Shown here in pieces: positions 1 to 7,549 of a DNA stretch of 18,978 bases. Within the stretch, counting starts at the first letter, position 1; each line of letters starts with the position of its first letter. The notes beneath the pieces were generated by a model. The model ran no database searches. It was not told where the DNA came from and was given only the letters and a program-made list of their open reading frames with translations. The DNA comes from CAZJHX01 sp964545715. GTDB lineage: Bacteria > Myxococcota_A > UBA9042 > GCA-2863065. The DNA is taken from positions 1 through 18,978 of the forward strand of contig CAZJHX010000190.1 of assembly GCA_964545715.1 (NCBI GenBank). Direction: 5' to 3'. The position numbers and the translations under genes are program-made.

Positions 1-3000
1 CCTATGTCCGGAGATTCCCCACGGAATTTGGATGGTCAGAGTGCGACAACGTCATGTACGCAAGGTCTTCAAGTACTGGTGTGACCAGCTGGTCAAAGAG
101 CCGCTGGAGCTGGAGTGTGTGGCGCCTCCGGTGATGTACGACACCCGTGAGTCCAAGATTACGACCGGCAGCACGTGGAAAACGGACCCCGCCGGCGAGG
201 CCTGTGTGTCGCAGGCTCTTGTGAGCGCGTTTGAGTTCTTCAACGAGCGCCCGCATACCGGCCGCTTCCGGCACCTGGTGATGATCACGGACGGCATCGA
301 CGACTGCGAGGACCAGACCGAGGACATGATTCAGCAGCTGCGCGCCATCGACGTGCACGTGTGGTTCGTCGGCTTCCGGGGCGCCCATGAGTCCCATCTG
401 ATGGAGCTGGCCGACCGAGCTCAGCGTCACCCAAAAGAGGGCCTGGGCTTCTTCCGGCTGCAGCGGGACATGGAGGAGATCTTCTCGCGCATCGTGGACG
501 AGGGAAAAGTCCCCGAGGCATGCGACGGGTACGACAACAACTGCGACGGCCGAATCGACGAGGGCCTGGTGCGCACCTGTGATGACGCGTGCGGCGGTGT
601 CCAGGTCTGCCGCGCCGGTGAGTGGCGTGCGTGCGCTGCGCCCGGGAGCATGGAAGGCGATCCCTACCAGCAGGAGAACATCGAGCGCCAGTACGCCGAT
701 ATGTGCTTCGACTGGATCCGCCCGCGGTTCTACGCGCGATACTCGGACCAGGTCGGACACGACATCGACGACGCCAAGGGCTACAGCGAGTGCGGCAAGG
801 GCAAGCTGCTGGTGTGCCACGTGCCGCCGGGCAACCCCGACGCCGCCCATGAGATCTGTGTCAGCACCAACGCCATCGAGGCCCACGTCTGGGGTCACGG
901 AGACTCCCCCGGCAAGTGCTCCGGCACGGCTGCCCACAAAGGCGGCAAGGATAAGAGCGGCAGCGACGACTCGGCTACCAGCGACAAGAGCGACGGCGAT
1001 AAGGGCAAGTCCCACAGCAGCGCCGACAGCGAGAAGAGCCACAGCGAGAAGAGCCACAGCGAGAAGAGCCACAGCGAGAAGAGCCACAGCGAGANNNNNN
1101 NNNNCCACCCGCGCCCACCGCCACAACCCCCACCGCCACAAGACCCCCAGCGTCAAGCCCCACACCCACAAGCGCCTCCGCGCCGACAGCGACTCCGACA
1201 GCGACAGCGACAGCGACAGCGATCTGGACTTCGTGCCCAATGAGATCGACCTGCACATCCACGAGTACTGCACCGACTGGGCGACGCTGTACCTGCACCA
1301 CCACCGTGGTGGTCACCCGCTGGATCCCGAGTACGACACCGAGAAGCACACCAAGTGGACGATTTGGGCCGACTGGGCTGCAGAGCTAGCCAAGACCTAC
1401 GGGTGGTGGACCAAGCACGACGACTGGGAGACGGACGGCAGAGAGGGTCCCAAGGGGCCGAAAGACGCCGGTGACAAGGGTCAGTCGGACAAATCGAGCT
1501 CCGACAAGTCCAGCTCGGACTCGGACTCGGACTCCAAGTCGAAGTCAGGCGGCGGCAAGTGCAAATGCGACTGCGACGGCGACAAGTCCGACTCCGACAA
1601 GTCCAGCTCGGACAAGTCCAGCTCCGACAAGTCCAGCTCCGACAAGTCCAGCTCGGACAGCGCTCACAAAGCCAAGTCGGCGCCCGACGACTGCGACTGC
1701 GACTGCGACGACGGCCCGAGTCTGTGCAAGAGCACCGACCCGCCGAGCAGCCGCTGCGATCAGTATCTGATGGCGATCGATGCGCGTCCCGTGGATCTGA
1801 TCTTTACGATCGACCAGTCCGGCTCCATGGGCGGCGAGATCGCCCAGGTGCGCCAATACATGAACGGCCTGTCCACCTTCCTGGGTGAGCAGGACGTGGA
1901 CTACCGCGTCATCCTGCTGGCCAACCGCAAGGACGACGAGAAGGACCACGAGGTGTGCATCCCGCAGCCGCTGGCCGGGCCCAACTGCGCCGACAGCGAC
2001 CGCTTTAAGCAGATCGACGTGCACGTCGGCAGCACAGACTCGATCGCGCAGATCATGCATCACATGGGGACCATCAACGCACACACGCGGCACAACAGCT
2101 TGCGCCAGTTCGTGTTCATCACCGACGACAAGAGCGATACCAACGCCAACAAGTTCCGGGATTTCCTGGAGGATCACGCCGGCTATGAGGACGCAATCTT
2201 CCACGCCATCGTCGGTCAAAACAGCTCGGGCTGCGCCAAGCGCCGCGGTGAGCACTACATCGACCTGGCCAACAAGTCAGACGGTCTGGTGTTCGACATC
2301 TGCGCGACCGACTGGGAGCCGCTCTTTGCCGAGCTGGCCGCGGACGTCAGCGACGTAAACCGCCGCTACAAGCTGACGGCTCAGGCGCAGGCCCTGACGG
2401 TGTCGGTCACGTTTGACGGACAGAGCGTGGAAGACGGCAAGCGCTGGTTCTGGGAGTCCGGGATCAACGAGGTCGTGCTACAGGATCCGGTGCCGGCCAA
2501 GGGTACGGCCATCGAGATCTGCTACGTGGAAGAAGCCGAGATGGTGCCCTGCCCCGTCGACAACGAGCCGCCGCCCGAGCCCGAGGTCGTGCCGACCGAG
2601 TACTGCGACGGCATCGACAACAACTGCGACGGCGACATCGACGAGGGCTTCGGCGTCGGCGAGCCCTGCCAGCGAATTCAGGACCAGTGCGTGGCCGAGG
2701 GCATCATCGTGTGCCATCCCAAGGGTCACGTCTCGGTGTGCAGCGCGACCATGCCGATCGTCAGCGACGAGGTCTGCGACGGTATCGACAACAACTGCAA
2801 CGGCCTCGTGGATGAAGGCACGGACCAGGTCTGCGACACCGGCTGCGGTGAGGCGATTCGCCGCTGCGTCAACGGTCATATGGAAGAGTGCGTGGTCGTC
2901 GAGAAAAAAGATGAGATCTGCGATGGCATCGACAACAACTGCAACGGCATCATCGACGAAGGTTTCGACGTGGGAGACCCGTGCGAGTTCGAGGAAGATT

Positions 3001-3212
3001 GGTGTCACTTCAACGGTACGAAACAGTGCACGCCGGGCGGCGAGGGGACGATGTGCGCACGGCTCGTCGGCCACGACGGCACGCCGATCGAGGGAGAGGA
3101 AGAGGTCTGCGACGGCATCGACAACAACTGCAACGGCCTGACCGACGAGGGCGTCTATATCTGCCCCGACCCGCTCAAGGCCTGCTTCATGGGCAGCTGC
3201 GTCTACGACTGA
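1..3212 (+). CDS. Large vWA / MopE-repeat secreted or surface protein, 5' end outside window, interrupted by an N gap
   Basis: The frame is open at the left edge, so the true start is upstream. Left of the gap it is read in frame 2, right of it in frame 3; the ten Ns are a placeholder, so this is not evidence of a frameshift. Domain order: C-terminal part of a first vWA domain (to about nt 500, with MITDG), a MopE motif CDGYDNNCDG (521-565), a Cys/His block containing CHVPPGNP (815-919), a KSHSE repeat, an SD run, a Trp/His-rich block (about 1230-1430), DKSSS repeats bracketed by two CxCxC clusters, a complete second vWA domain (about 1785-2370) with MIDAS DQSGSM at 1812-1829, and four more MopE motifs at 2604, 2775, 2919 and 3108. 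In the family, vWA domains bind ligands through a metal and MopE motifs are putative metal-binding elements of exported proteins. An extracellular adhesive or metal-binding role is inferred. No enzymatic motif is visible. Confidence 0.85.
1028..1174 (+). repeat. 15-bp tandem repeat encoding SEKSH units, spanning the first N gap
   Basis: Four exact copies of a 15-base unit (AGCGAGAAGAGCCAC) run from 1028 to 1087, with a partial fifth to 1094 at the gap edge. To the right of the gap, 1115-1174 keeps a 15-base period starting with CCAC or similar and keeps Lys in the same place of each five-residue unit, but many G and A positions are C. The right flank is therefore either diverged copies or poor-quality sequence of the same array. 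The true copy number is hidden by the gap. Confidence 0.8.
1095..1104. other. Assembly gap (10 N) inside the SEKSH repeat
   Basis: Ten Ns interrupt the coding region. The flanks are tandem repeat, which explains why assembly failed here. The reading frame differs by one base across the gap, so its real length is not 10. Confidence 0.95.
1488..1655 (+). repeat. DKSSS-encoding 15-bp repeats in two blocks
   Basis: Units of GACAAGTCCAGCTC[C/G] encode Asp-Lys-Ser-Ser-Ser. Two copies lie at 1488-1517 and five, the first a variant, at 1581-1655. An SD/SK run and the first CxCxC cluster separate the blocks. Third-position C/G alternation in the last Ser codon shows the copies are not all identical. 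Confidence 0.85.
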
Positions 3213-4804
3213 TCACGTGGGCGCTCGCGGCGCTCATCAGCGGGGGCTGCTCTGACAGCCCCCCGCCCCCCCCCGCCCCCGCGGCCGCCGCCAGCCCCCC
3301 CGCCGGTTTGCCACCCGCCCCCCCCCGGCCGGTAGGCCCCNNNNNNNNNNCCCCGCCCCGCGGGGGGGGGGGCGGGGCGCCGCGCGGGGGCGCCCCCCCC
3401 CCCCCCCCCACGCCCCCACCCTCCCCGGCTCCCGACTCATCCACACAAGACGTTTTCCAACCCGACACCTCCGTCCCGTTCGACGCCCCAGCAGCGGACG
3501 TCAGCGACATCGAGGACACCGCGGTTTCGCCAGACACGGCGCCTGACGCGGACAGCAGCGAGCCCGACGACGTGCCGGAACCTGACGTTCAGCAACCCGA
3601 CGTGGCGGACCCGGACGTGGGCGAGCCTGACGTGCCCGACCCGGACGCGGGCCCGCCTGACGTGCCGGTGGTGTACGAGACGCCCACCGAGATCACCCTG
3701 CGCGACTGGCGCCCACACGTCGCGGTGGCGGCGCTGGGCCAGGAGGCCATCGACTTCCTGGTGGACACGGGGGCCCCGATCACGGCCATCGACAGCGACT
3801 ACTTTGCAGGCGATCCGGGCCCGCTCGATGCGAATCTGACGCTCTTCGGCGCGGACTGGCCGGCCAGCGTCGTGCGCTACAATCTGTTCGGCACGCCTCC
3901 ACCCGGGGCGATCCTGGTCGTCGCGGGCATCGTGGGCTCGGACTTTCTGACGGGCAAGGCGCTGACCATCGACTATCGCAACAGCCAGGGCTACCTGTTG
4001 GCAGAGGCGGACGGCCCGCCCGCGGTCGATGTCGGCACGGGCGCCAGTGTGCCGATCCCGTTTCAGCTGTTGGGTGGTGGCGGCTTCCAAATCCCGGGCG
4101 ACGGCACCGTGACCGCCGGCGCGACGCGCATCATCGTAGACGCGACGGTCGAGGGCGTGCCGATCAAGGCCATGCTGGATACCGGCGCGGTCTATTCGAT
4201 CATCTCAGAGCCGCTGCTCGCGTCGCTGGACGCCGCGGATCGCCCCAAGCTGGAGGGCGTAAAGGTCATCCAATCCGGCCAGCTACTCGAAACAACGCTG
4301 ACGCGCGTGGCCACCCTGGAGGTCGGCGACCTGGCAACGGCCGGCCCCGACGTCATCGTCAATCCGGCGATCTTCGCGGCCCTGTCGGGCGAAACCGGCG
4401 TCGCGATCGACCTCCTGCTGGGCGGCACCTTCCTGCGCCACTTCCTCACCACAGTGGACATGCCGGCCGCGCTGCTGCGCCTGGCCCCGTTCACCGAGAC
4501 AGACCACATCAACCCCAACGAGTGGATCGGCCCGGGCTTTCGCGTCAACGACGGCCCCAAAGGCGACTTCATCGTGTGGGACGTCTATTCAGGCACGGAC
4601 GCCGACAAGGCCGGAGTCGTCCCGGGCGCCCGCCTGGCGGAGATCAACGGCGAGTCCGTCAAAGACTACGACGTCGAAGAGTTCCGGCTGCTCATGACCA
4701 CCTTCGAGGTCGGCACCGTCTTGACCTTCGGCTTCCGCGCCACGGACGGCTCGATCGTCGACCTGGACATCCTGGTCGAAGACCTGCTTCCGGCCTGGCC
4801 ATGA
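3197..4804 (+). CDS. Lipoprotein with tandem retropepsin-like aspartic protease domains and a C-terminal PDZ domain (interrupted by an N gap)
   Basis: After the gap the protein has an Asp/Pro-rich linker (about 3431-3670), then two DTGA catalytic-type motifs: FLVDTGAP with its Asp at 3764 and AMLDTGAV with its Asp at 4178. Each is followed by hydrophobic strands typical of the Asp_protease_2 family, so one chain may supply both aspartates, as pepsin does. A PDZ-like domain follows (about 4534-4790; DADKAGVVPGARLAEING). The N-terminus reads as a lipoprotein signal, ALAALISGGCSDS, with Cys before the linker. No ATG, GTG or TTG precedes the signal in frame. CTG at 3197 gives a good n-region (MRLRLITW) and overlaps the upstream stop by 16 bp; CTG at 3209 gives a 4-bp overlap. 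The start is therefore uncertain. An envelope protease acting on unknown substrates is inferred. Confidence 0.75.
   Translation: MRLRLITWALAALISGGCSDSPPPPPAPAAAASPPAGLPPAPPRPVGPXXXXPPRGGGGGAPRGGAPPPPPTPPPSPAPDSSTQDVFQPDTSVPFDAPAADVSDIEDTAVSPDTAPDADSSEPDDVPEPDVQQPDVADPDVGEPDVPDPDAGPPDVPVVYETPTEITLRDWRPHVAVAALGQEAIDFLVDTGAPITAIDSDYFAGDPGPLDANLTLFGADWPASVVRYNLFGTPPPGAILVVAGIVGSDFLTGKALTIDYRNSQGYLLAEADGPPAVDVGTGASVPIPFQLLGGGGFQIPGDGTVTAGATRIIVDATVEGVPIKAMLDTGAVYSIISEPLLASLDAADRPKLEGVKVIQSGQLLETTLTRVATLEVGDLATAGPDVIVNPAIFAALSGETGVAIDLLLGGTFLRHFLTTVDMPAALLRLAPFTETDHINPNEWIGPGFRVNDGPKGDFIVWDVYSGTDADKAGVVPGARLAEINGESVKDYDVEEFRLLMTTFEVGTVLTFGFRATDGSIVDLDILVEDLLPAWP
3252..3430. other. Assembly gap (3341-3350) with poly-C/poly-G low-complexity flanks
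   Basis: The ten Ns at 3341-3350 are surrounded by runs of C and G far more monotonous than the neighbouring coding sequence, including long C runs just before 3410 and a long G run near 3363-3373. In frame this would encode mostly Pro and Gly. It replaces what should be the linker after the lipidated Cys, so the encoded residues here should not be trusted. Confidence 0.7.
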
Positions 4805-4811
4805 CCCCCCA

Positions 4812-4828
4812 TCGGTGTGCTACACCGA
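4812..4828 (+). other. Short perfect hairpin between protease and MBL-like genes
   Basis: A 7-bp perfect stem, TCGGTGT / ACACCGA, with a 3-base loop (GCT) lies 7 bases after the protease stop. No T-run follows, so it is not a canonical intrinsic terminator. It could stabilise the upstream mRNA end or weakly attenuate. It also argues that the downstream gene starts at 4872 rather than at the GTG at 4815, which falls inside this stem. Confidence 0.4.
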
Positions 4829-4871
4829 CCGGCATGACCGCCCCGCTGAAACAAATCACCCAGGGCCACTC

Positions 4872-5597
4872 GTGAAGAAGTTCCCGCCTCTGCTCCCACA
4901 CGGCGAGCTGTCTGAGGTGCTGCCGGACATCTTTATGGTGAGCGGACAGATCCGGCCGACATTTGGCGACCAGACCTGGCAGTTCAGTCGAAACATGGTG
5001 GTCGTACGGGCGGGTGATGCGCTCACCCTCGTCAATACGCTGCGGCTCGACAGCGACGGTCTCGCACGTCTGGACGCCCTCGGGCGGGTAGAGCACCTTG
5101 TGAAGCTCGGCTCCTTCCACGGCCGAGACGATTCCTTCTACCTCCACCGCTATGACGCGAACTTATGGTCGTTTCCGGACATGCCGCACGAGCGCGGTGT
5201 GCAGACCGGTACAGAGCTGGTCCCCGGCGGAGCCACACCGTTCCCCGACGGAGACGCGTTTGTGTTCGAGACGTCCAAGATGTCGGAGGGGCTGCTGCTG
5301 GTGAAGCGCCATGGTGGAATCCTGATCGCCTGCGACAGCTTGCAGAATCTACTCGGTCCCGACGAGTACTTCGACGAGAAGTCAGCGGCCATGATGGGAG
5401 CGGCGGGCTTCTTTCGGCGCGGCAACATCGGGCCCGGCTGGCGCAACGCGGCCAGGCCTGAAGCGAGCGACTTCGCCCGCGTGAAGGCGCTGACATTCCA
5501 GCACCTGCTCAGTGCGCACGGAGTCCCGCTGCTCAACGAGGCCCACCTGGTACTGAGCAACACGTTTGCAGAACAATTTGGAGCCCAGGACGCCTGA
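4872..5597 (+). CDS. MBL-fold-like hypothetical protein lacking the classical metal motif
   Basis: Predicted at 241 aa from GTG 4872 (KKFPPLLPHGELSEVLPD). An in-frame GTG at 4815 would add 19 residues, but it lies in a hairpin and the added segment does not resemble the rest. The layout LPDIFMVSGQI, then RNMVVVRAGDALTLVN, then HLVKLGSFHGRDDSFY recalls the first strands of metallo-beta-lactamase-fold proteins, where HxHxDH would follow the third strand. Here only H-x-x-D-D remains, so hydrolase activity with a normal binuclear site is doubtful. The C-terminal half carries a GGILIACDSLQN segment like the late strands of the fold. It overlaps the next gene by one base (TGATG), so the two are probably co-translated. 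The fold is inferred from pattern only and the function is unknown. Confidence 0.75.
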   Translation: MKKFPPLLPHGELSEVLPDIFMVSGQIRPTFGDQTWQFSRNMVVVRAGDALTLVNTLRLDSDGLARLDALGRVEHLVKLGSFHGRDDSFYLHRYDANLWSFPDMPHERGVQTGTELVPGGATPFPDGDAFVFETSKMSEGLLLVKRHGGILIACDSLQNLLGPDEYFDEKSAAMMGAAGFFRRGNIGPGWRNAARPEASDFARVKALTFQHLLSAHGVPLLNEAHLVLSNTFAEQFGAQDA

Positions 5598-6304
5598 TGC
5601 TCGAACAGATCACCGACGACCTGGTGGCTGACCTTGCCCCCCTGACCTTCGGGGAGCCGGTCGCGTACGTCTACAATCCGCTGATCTACGCACGCGCCGC
5701 CTGGGACGCCTACTGCGACAAGTACGGGCAGGGATCGCGCGAGGTGCTGCTGATCGGCATGAATCCGGGGCCCTTCGGCATGGCCCAGGTGGGCGTGCCG
5801 TTTGGCGAGGTGGCGTCTGTACGGGACTGGCTGGGCATCGAGACCGCTATCGGCAAGCCGCCGGTCGAGCACCCCAAGCGGCCCATCCTCGGGTTTGGCT
5901 GTACGCGCAGCGAGGTGAGTGGGCGGCGGCTTTGGGGCTGGGCTCGCGACACGTACGGCACGCCGGAGGCCTTCTTTGAGCGGTTCTTCATCGCGAACTA
6001 CTGCCCGCTGGTCTTCATGGAGGAGGGCGGTCGCAACCGGATCCCGGAGAAGTTGCCAAAGGACGAGCGCACGCCGATGTTTGCGGCCTGCGACCGGGCA
6101 CTGCGACGCACGGTGGAGCTGTTTGAGCCCAAGTATGTGGTCGGTGTCGGCAAGTTTGCGGAGAAGAAGGCGCGGCAGGTGGTCGGCGACATGAACGTGA
6201 CCATCGGCAGCGTCGCGCACCCCAGTCCGGCGAGCCCGTTGGCCAATCGCGGCTGGGCCCCGCTGATGACGAAGGGGCTGACCGAGCTGGGGATTATCGC
6301 CTAA
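5597..6304 (+). CDS. SMUG1-type (family 3) uracil-DNA glycosylase
   Basis: 235 aa. It contains GMNPGPFGM (residues 54-62) followed by AQVGVPFG, the signature of single-strand-selective uracil glycosylases, and HPSPASPLANRGW from residue 208. By analogy with animal SMUG1, Asn56 would position the water and His208 would contact the uracil. NYCPLVF in the middle is also family-typical. These enzymes remove uracil and some oxidised pyrimidines from DNA to start base-excision repair in the cytoplasm. The start ATG overlaps the stop of the preceding gene (TGATG), indicating translational coupling. The stop codon lies inside a duplicated copy of the apaG 3' end that comes from the opposite strand. 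Confidence 0.93.
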   Translation: MLEQITDDLVADLAPLTFGEPVAYVYNPLIYARAAWDAYCDKYGQGSREVLLIGMNPGPFGMAQVGVPFGEVASVRDWLGIETAIGKPPVEHPKRPILGFGCTRSEVSGRRLWGWARDTYGTPEAFFERFFIANYCPLVFMEEGGRNRIPEKLPKDERTPMFAACDRALRRTVELFEPKYVVGVGKFAEKKARQVVGDMNVTIGSVAHPSPASPLANRGWAPLMTKGLTELGIIA

Positions 6305-6350
6305 TTGATTGCGGTCGGAACGACTGTTAATTAATGGCGGTCGGGACGAC
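6301..6350 (-). repeat. Tandem duplication of the last eight codons of apaG
   Basis: On the minus strand, 6350-6327 is the real apaG end (VVPTAIN stop). After two bases, 6324-6301 repeats the same eight codons, again spelling V-V-P-T-A-I-N-stop. The copies differ at four positions, and every difference is synonymous: GTC/GTT, GCC/GCA, ATT/ATC and TAA/TAG. The second copy is out of frame with apaG and covers the SMUG1 stop codon. Confidence 0.85.
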
Positions 6351-6737
6351 CATGTTGAACGGGGCGATCTCCGCGCGGAAGGTCGTGCCGTCGGGGCGGA
6401 CCATGCCGTAGCTGCCGTGCATGCTGCCGAACTGCGTCCGAAGCGGGCAGAAGCTATGGTATTTGTGCGACTCACCCGGGGCGATGACCGGGGTCTCGCC
6501 GACCACGCCCACGCCTTCGACCTCTTCGGTCTTGCCGTGTGCGTCTGTGATGACCCAACGCCGCGTCAGAAGCCGCACCGTGTCCTCACCTTCGTTTGTG
6601 ATCGTGACCTCGTACGTGAACAGAAACTCGTACGTCAGCGGATTCGACCGACTGGGCAGATATTGACTGCGCACCTGGACGCGTACGTTGTCTGTCAGCG
6701 CTTCAGATGTTCCGCTACTGGCGATCATCACGCACAT
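6327..6737 (-). CDS. apaG: ApaG (DUF525) protein
   Basis: 136 aa, close to the usual size of about 125-130. It matches ApaG throughout: VRVQVRSQYLP near the start, FLFTYEVTITNEGEDTVRLLTRRWVITDAHG, then GVVGETPVIAPGESHKYHS and GSMHGSYGM before the C-terminal PFNMVVP. ApaG is a small beta-sandwich protein of fibronectin type III-like fold. It is genetically linked to divalent cation resistance in enterobacteria, and its biochemical role is unsettled. ATG 6737 is the first start; a second ATG at 6728 is also possible. It is transcribed towards SMUG1 and divergently from the patatin gene, with only a few tens of bases for both promoters. Its 3' end is duplicated downstream. Confidence 0.93.
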   Translation of the reverse strand: MCVMIASSGTSEALTDNVRVQVRSQYLPSRSNPLTYEFLFTYEVTITNEGEDTVRLLTRRWVITDAHGKTEEVEGVGVVGETPVIAPGESHKYHSFCPLRTQFGSMHGSYGMVRPDGTTFRAEIAPFNMVVPTAIN

Positions 6738-6790
6738 GACTCTAGCAGCGTTCGCCAGTATGCTCCAGCGCTGTGACCGTGCGACCCACC

Positions 6791-7549
6791 ATGCGGCAGT
6801 GGCTCAGCGAAGAGCCGTTTGCGCTGACCATGTCGGCGGGCTTCTTCGGGTTCTTCGCGCATGCCGGGTTTCTGGCTGCGCTGGAGGATGCCGGGCTCCA
6901 GCCGGCACGCGCGTCGGGCAGCAGCGCGGGCGCCCTGGTCACCGGATTATGGGCCAGTGGACGGAGCGCCTCGGAGCTCAGCGACCGCCTTGTCGGCCTG
7001 CAGCGCCGGGACTTCTGGGACCCGGGGCTGGGCGCGGGCCTGCTGAAGGGGCGCCTGTTTGACGAGCTCCTGGAGGAGCTGCTGGGCGCCGACACATTTG
7101 AGACATGTCGGGCGCCGCTTGCGGTTTCGGTCTTTGATGTGGGGCGACGCCGAACAGAGGTGCGCGAGCGTGGGCCGCTGGCGCCGGCGATCCGAGCTTC
7201 CTGTACCTTTCCGGGCCTGTTTCACCCGGTGAGCCTGGACGGGCGCACCTACATCGACGGCGGCGTCGCCGACCGCTCGGGCCTGGCGGGCGTGCCTGAG
7301 GGTCCGCGCGTGCTCTATCACCACCTGTCTACGCGGTCGCGGGCGCGCAAGTACTTCAAGAAGCTGAGCTGGTACCCGCGGCGATCGGGGATGTTGCCGG
7401 TGATCGTGGACGGGCTGCCCCGGGTCGGGCCATTCAAGCTGCAGCGCGGCCATCGCGCCTTTGAGACGGCGCGGGTCGCGTTGGCGGGCGCGCTGGACCG
7501 GCCGATGCGACCGCTGGACGGCGGGCCCCAGGTGATATGCGCAGACTGA
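6791..7549 (+). CDS. Patatin-like phospholipase
   Basis: 252 aa from ATG 6791; an upstream in-frame GTG at 6773 would add six residues. The patatin fold is shown by a Gly-rich oxyanion region near residues 15-26 (SAGFFGFFAHAGF), the nucleophile elbow GSSAG (43-47, Ser45), and the catalytic Asp in DGG (156-158, YIDGGVADRS). These are the three required elements of the Ser-Asp dyad lipases. The oxyanion loop reads GFFGF rather than the usual GGGxRG, which is atypical. There is no signal peptide, so a cytoplasmic or host-cell acyl hydrolase is expected. It overlaps the next gene by 13 bp and heads a three-gene operon with a lipoprotein and a polytopic membrane protein, which points to lipid or envelope work. 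Confidence 0.88.
   Translation: MRQWLSEEPFALTMSAGFFGFFAHAGFLAALEDAGLQPARASGSSAGALVTGLWASGRSASELSDRLVGLQRRDFWDPGLGAGLLKGRLFDELLEELLGADTFETCRAPLAVSVFDVGRRRTEVRERGPLAPAIRASCTFPGLFHPVSLDGRTYIDGGVADRSGLAGVPEGPRVLYHHLSTRSRARKYFKKLSWYPRRSGMLPVIVDGLPRVGPFKLQRGHRAFETARVALAGALDRPMRPLDGGPQVICAD

Noticed and set aside
32..60. ATG at 32 as the true start of the first gene
   Set aside because: The frame is open to the window edge, and the start of the first vWA domain, including its MIDAS motif, is missing.
1028..1094. Tandem short repeats as a possible CRISPR array
   Set aside because: Units are 15 bp, contiguous and in frame, with no spacers; they encode a peptide repeat.
579..1243. Frame change between the two halves of the vWA protein as a real frameshift
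   Set aside because: The change coincides with an N gap of arbitrary length, and both halves share the 15-base repeat in phase.
2..1273. 423-aa minus-strand frame rich in Leu, Val and Ala opposite the vWA protein
   Set aside because: It mirrors the Ser/Asp repeats and GC-rich codons of the real gene, crosses the gap, and shows no domain.
3351..3410. G-runs as a G-quadruplex or recombination site
   Set aside because: They occur only beside assembly gaps and are more likely sequence error.
5150..6475. 441-aa minus-strand frame opposite the MBL-like and SMUG1 genes
   Set aside because: SMUG1 signatures lie on the plus strand, and the minus frame runs into apaG in another frame.
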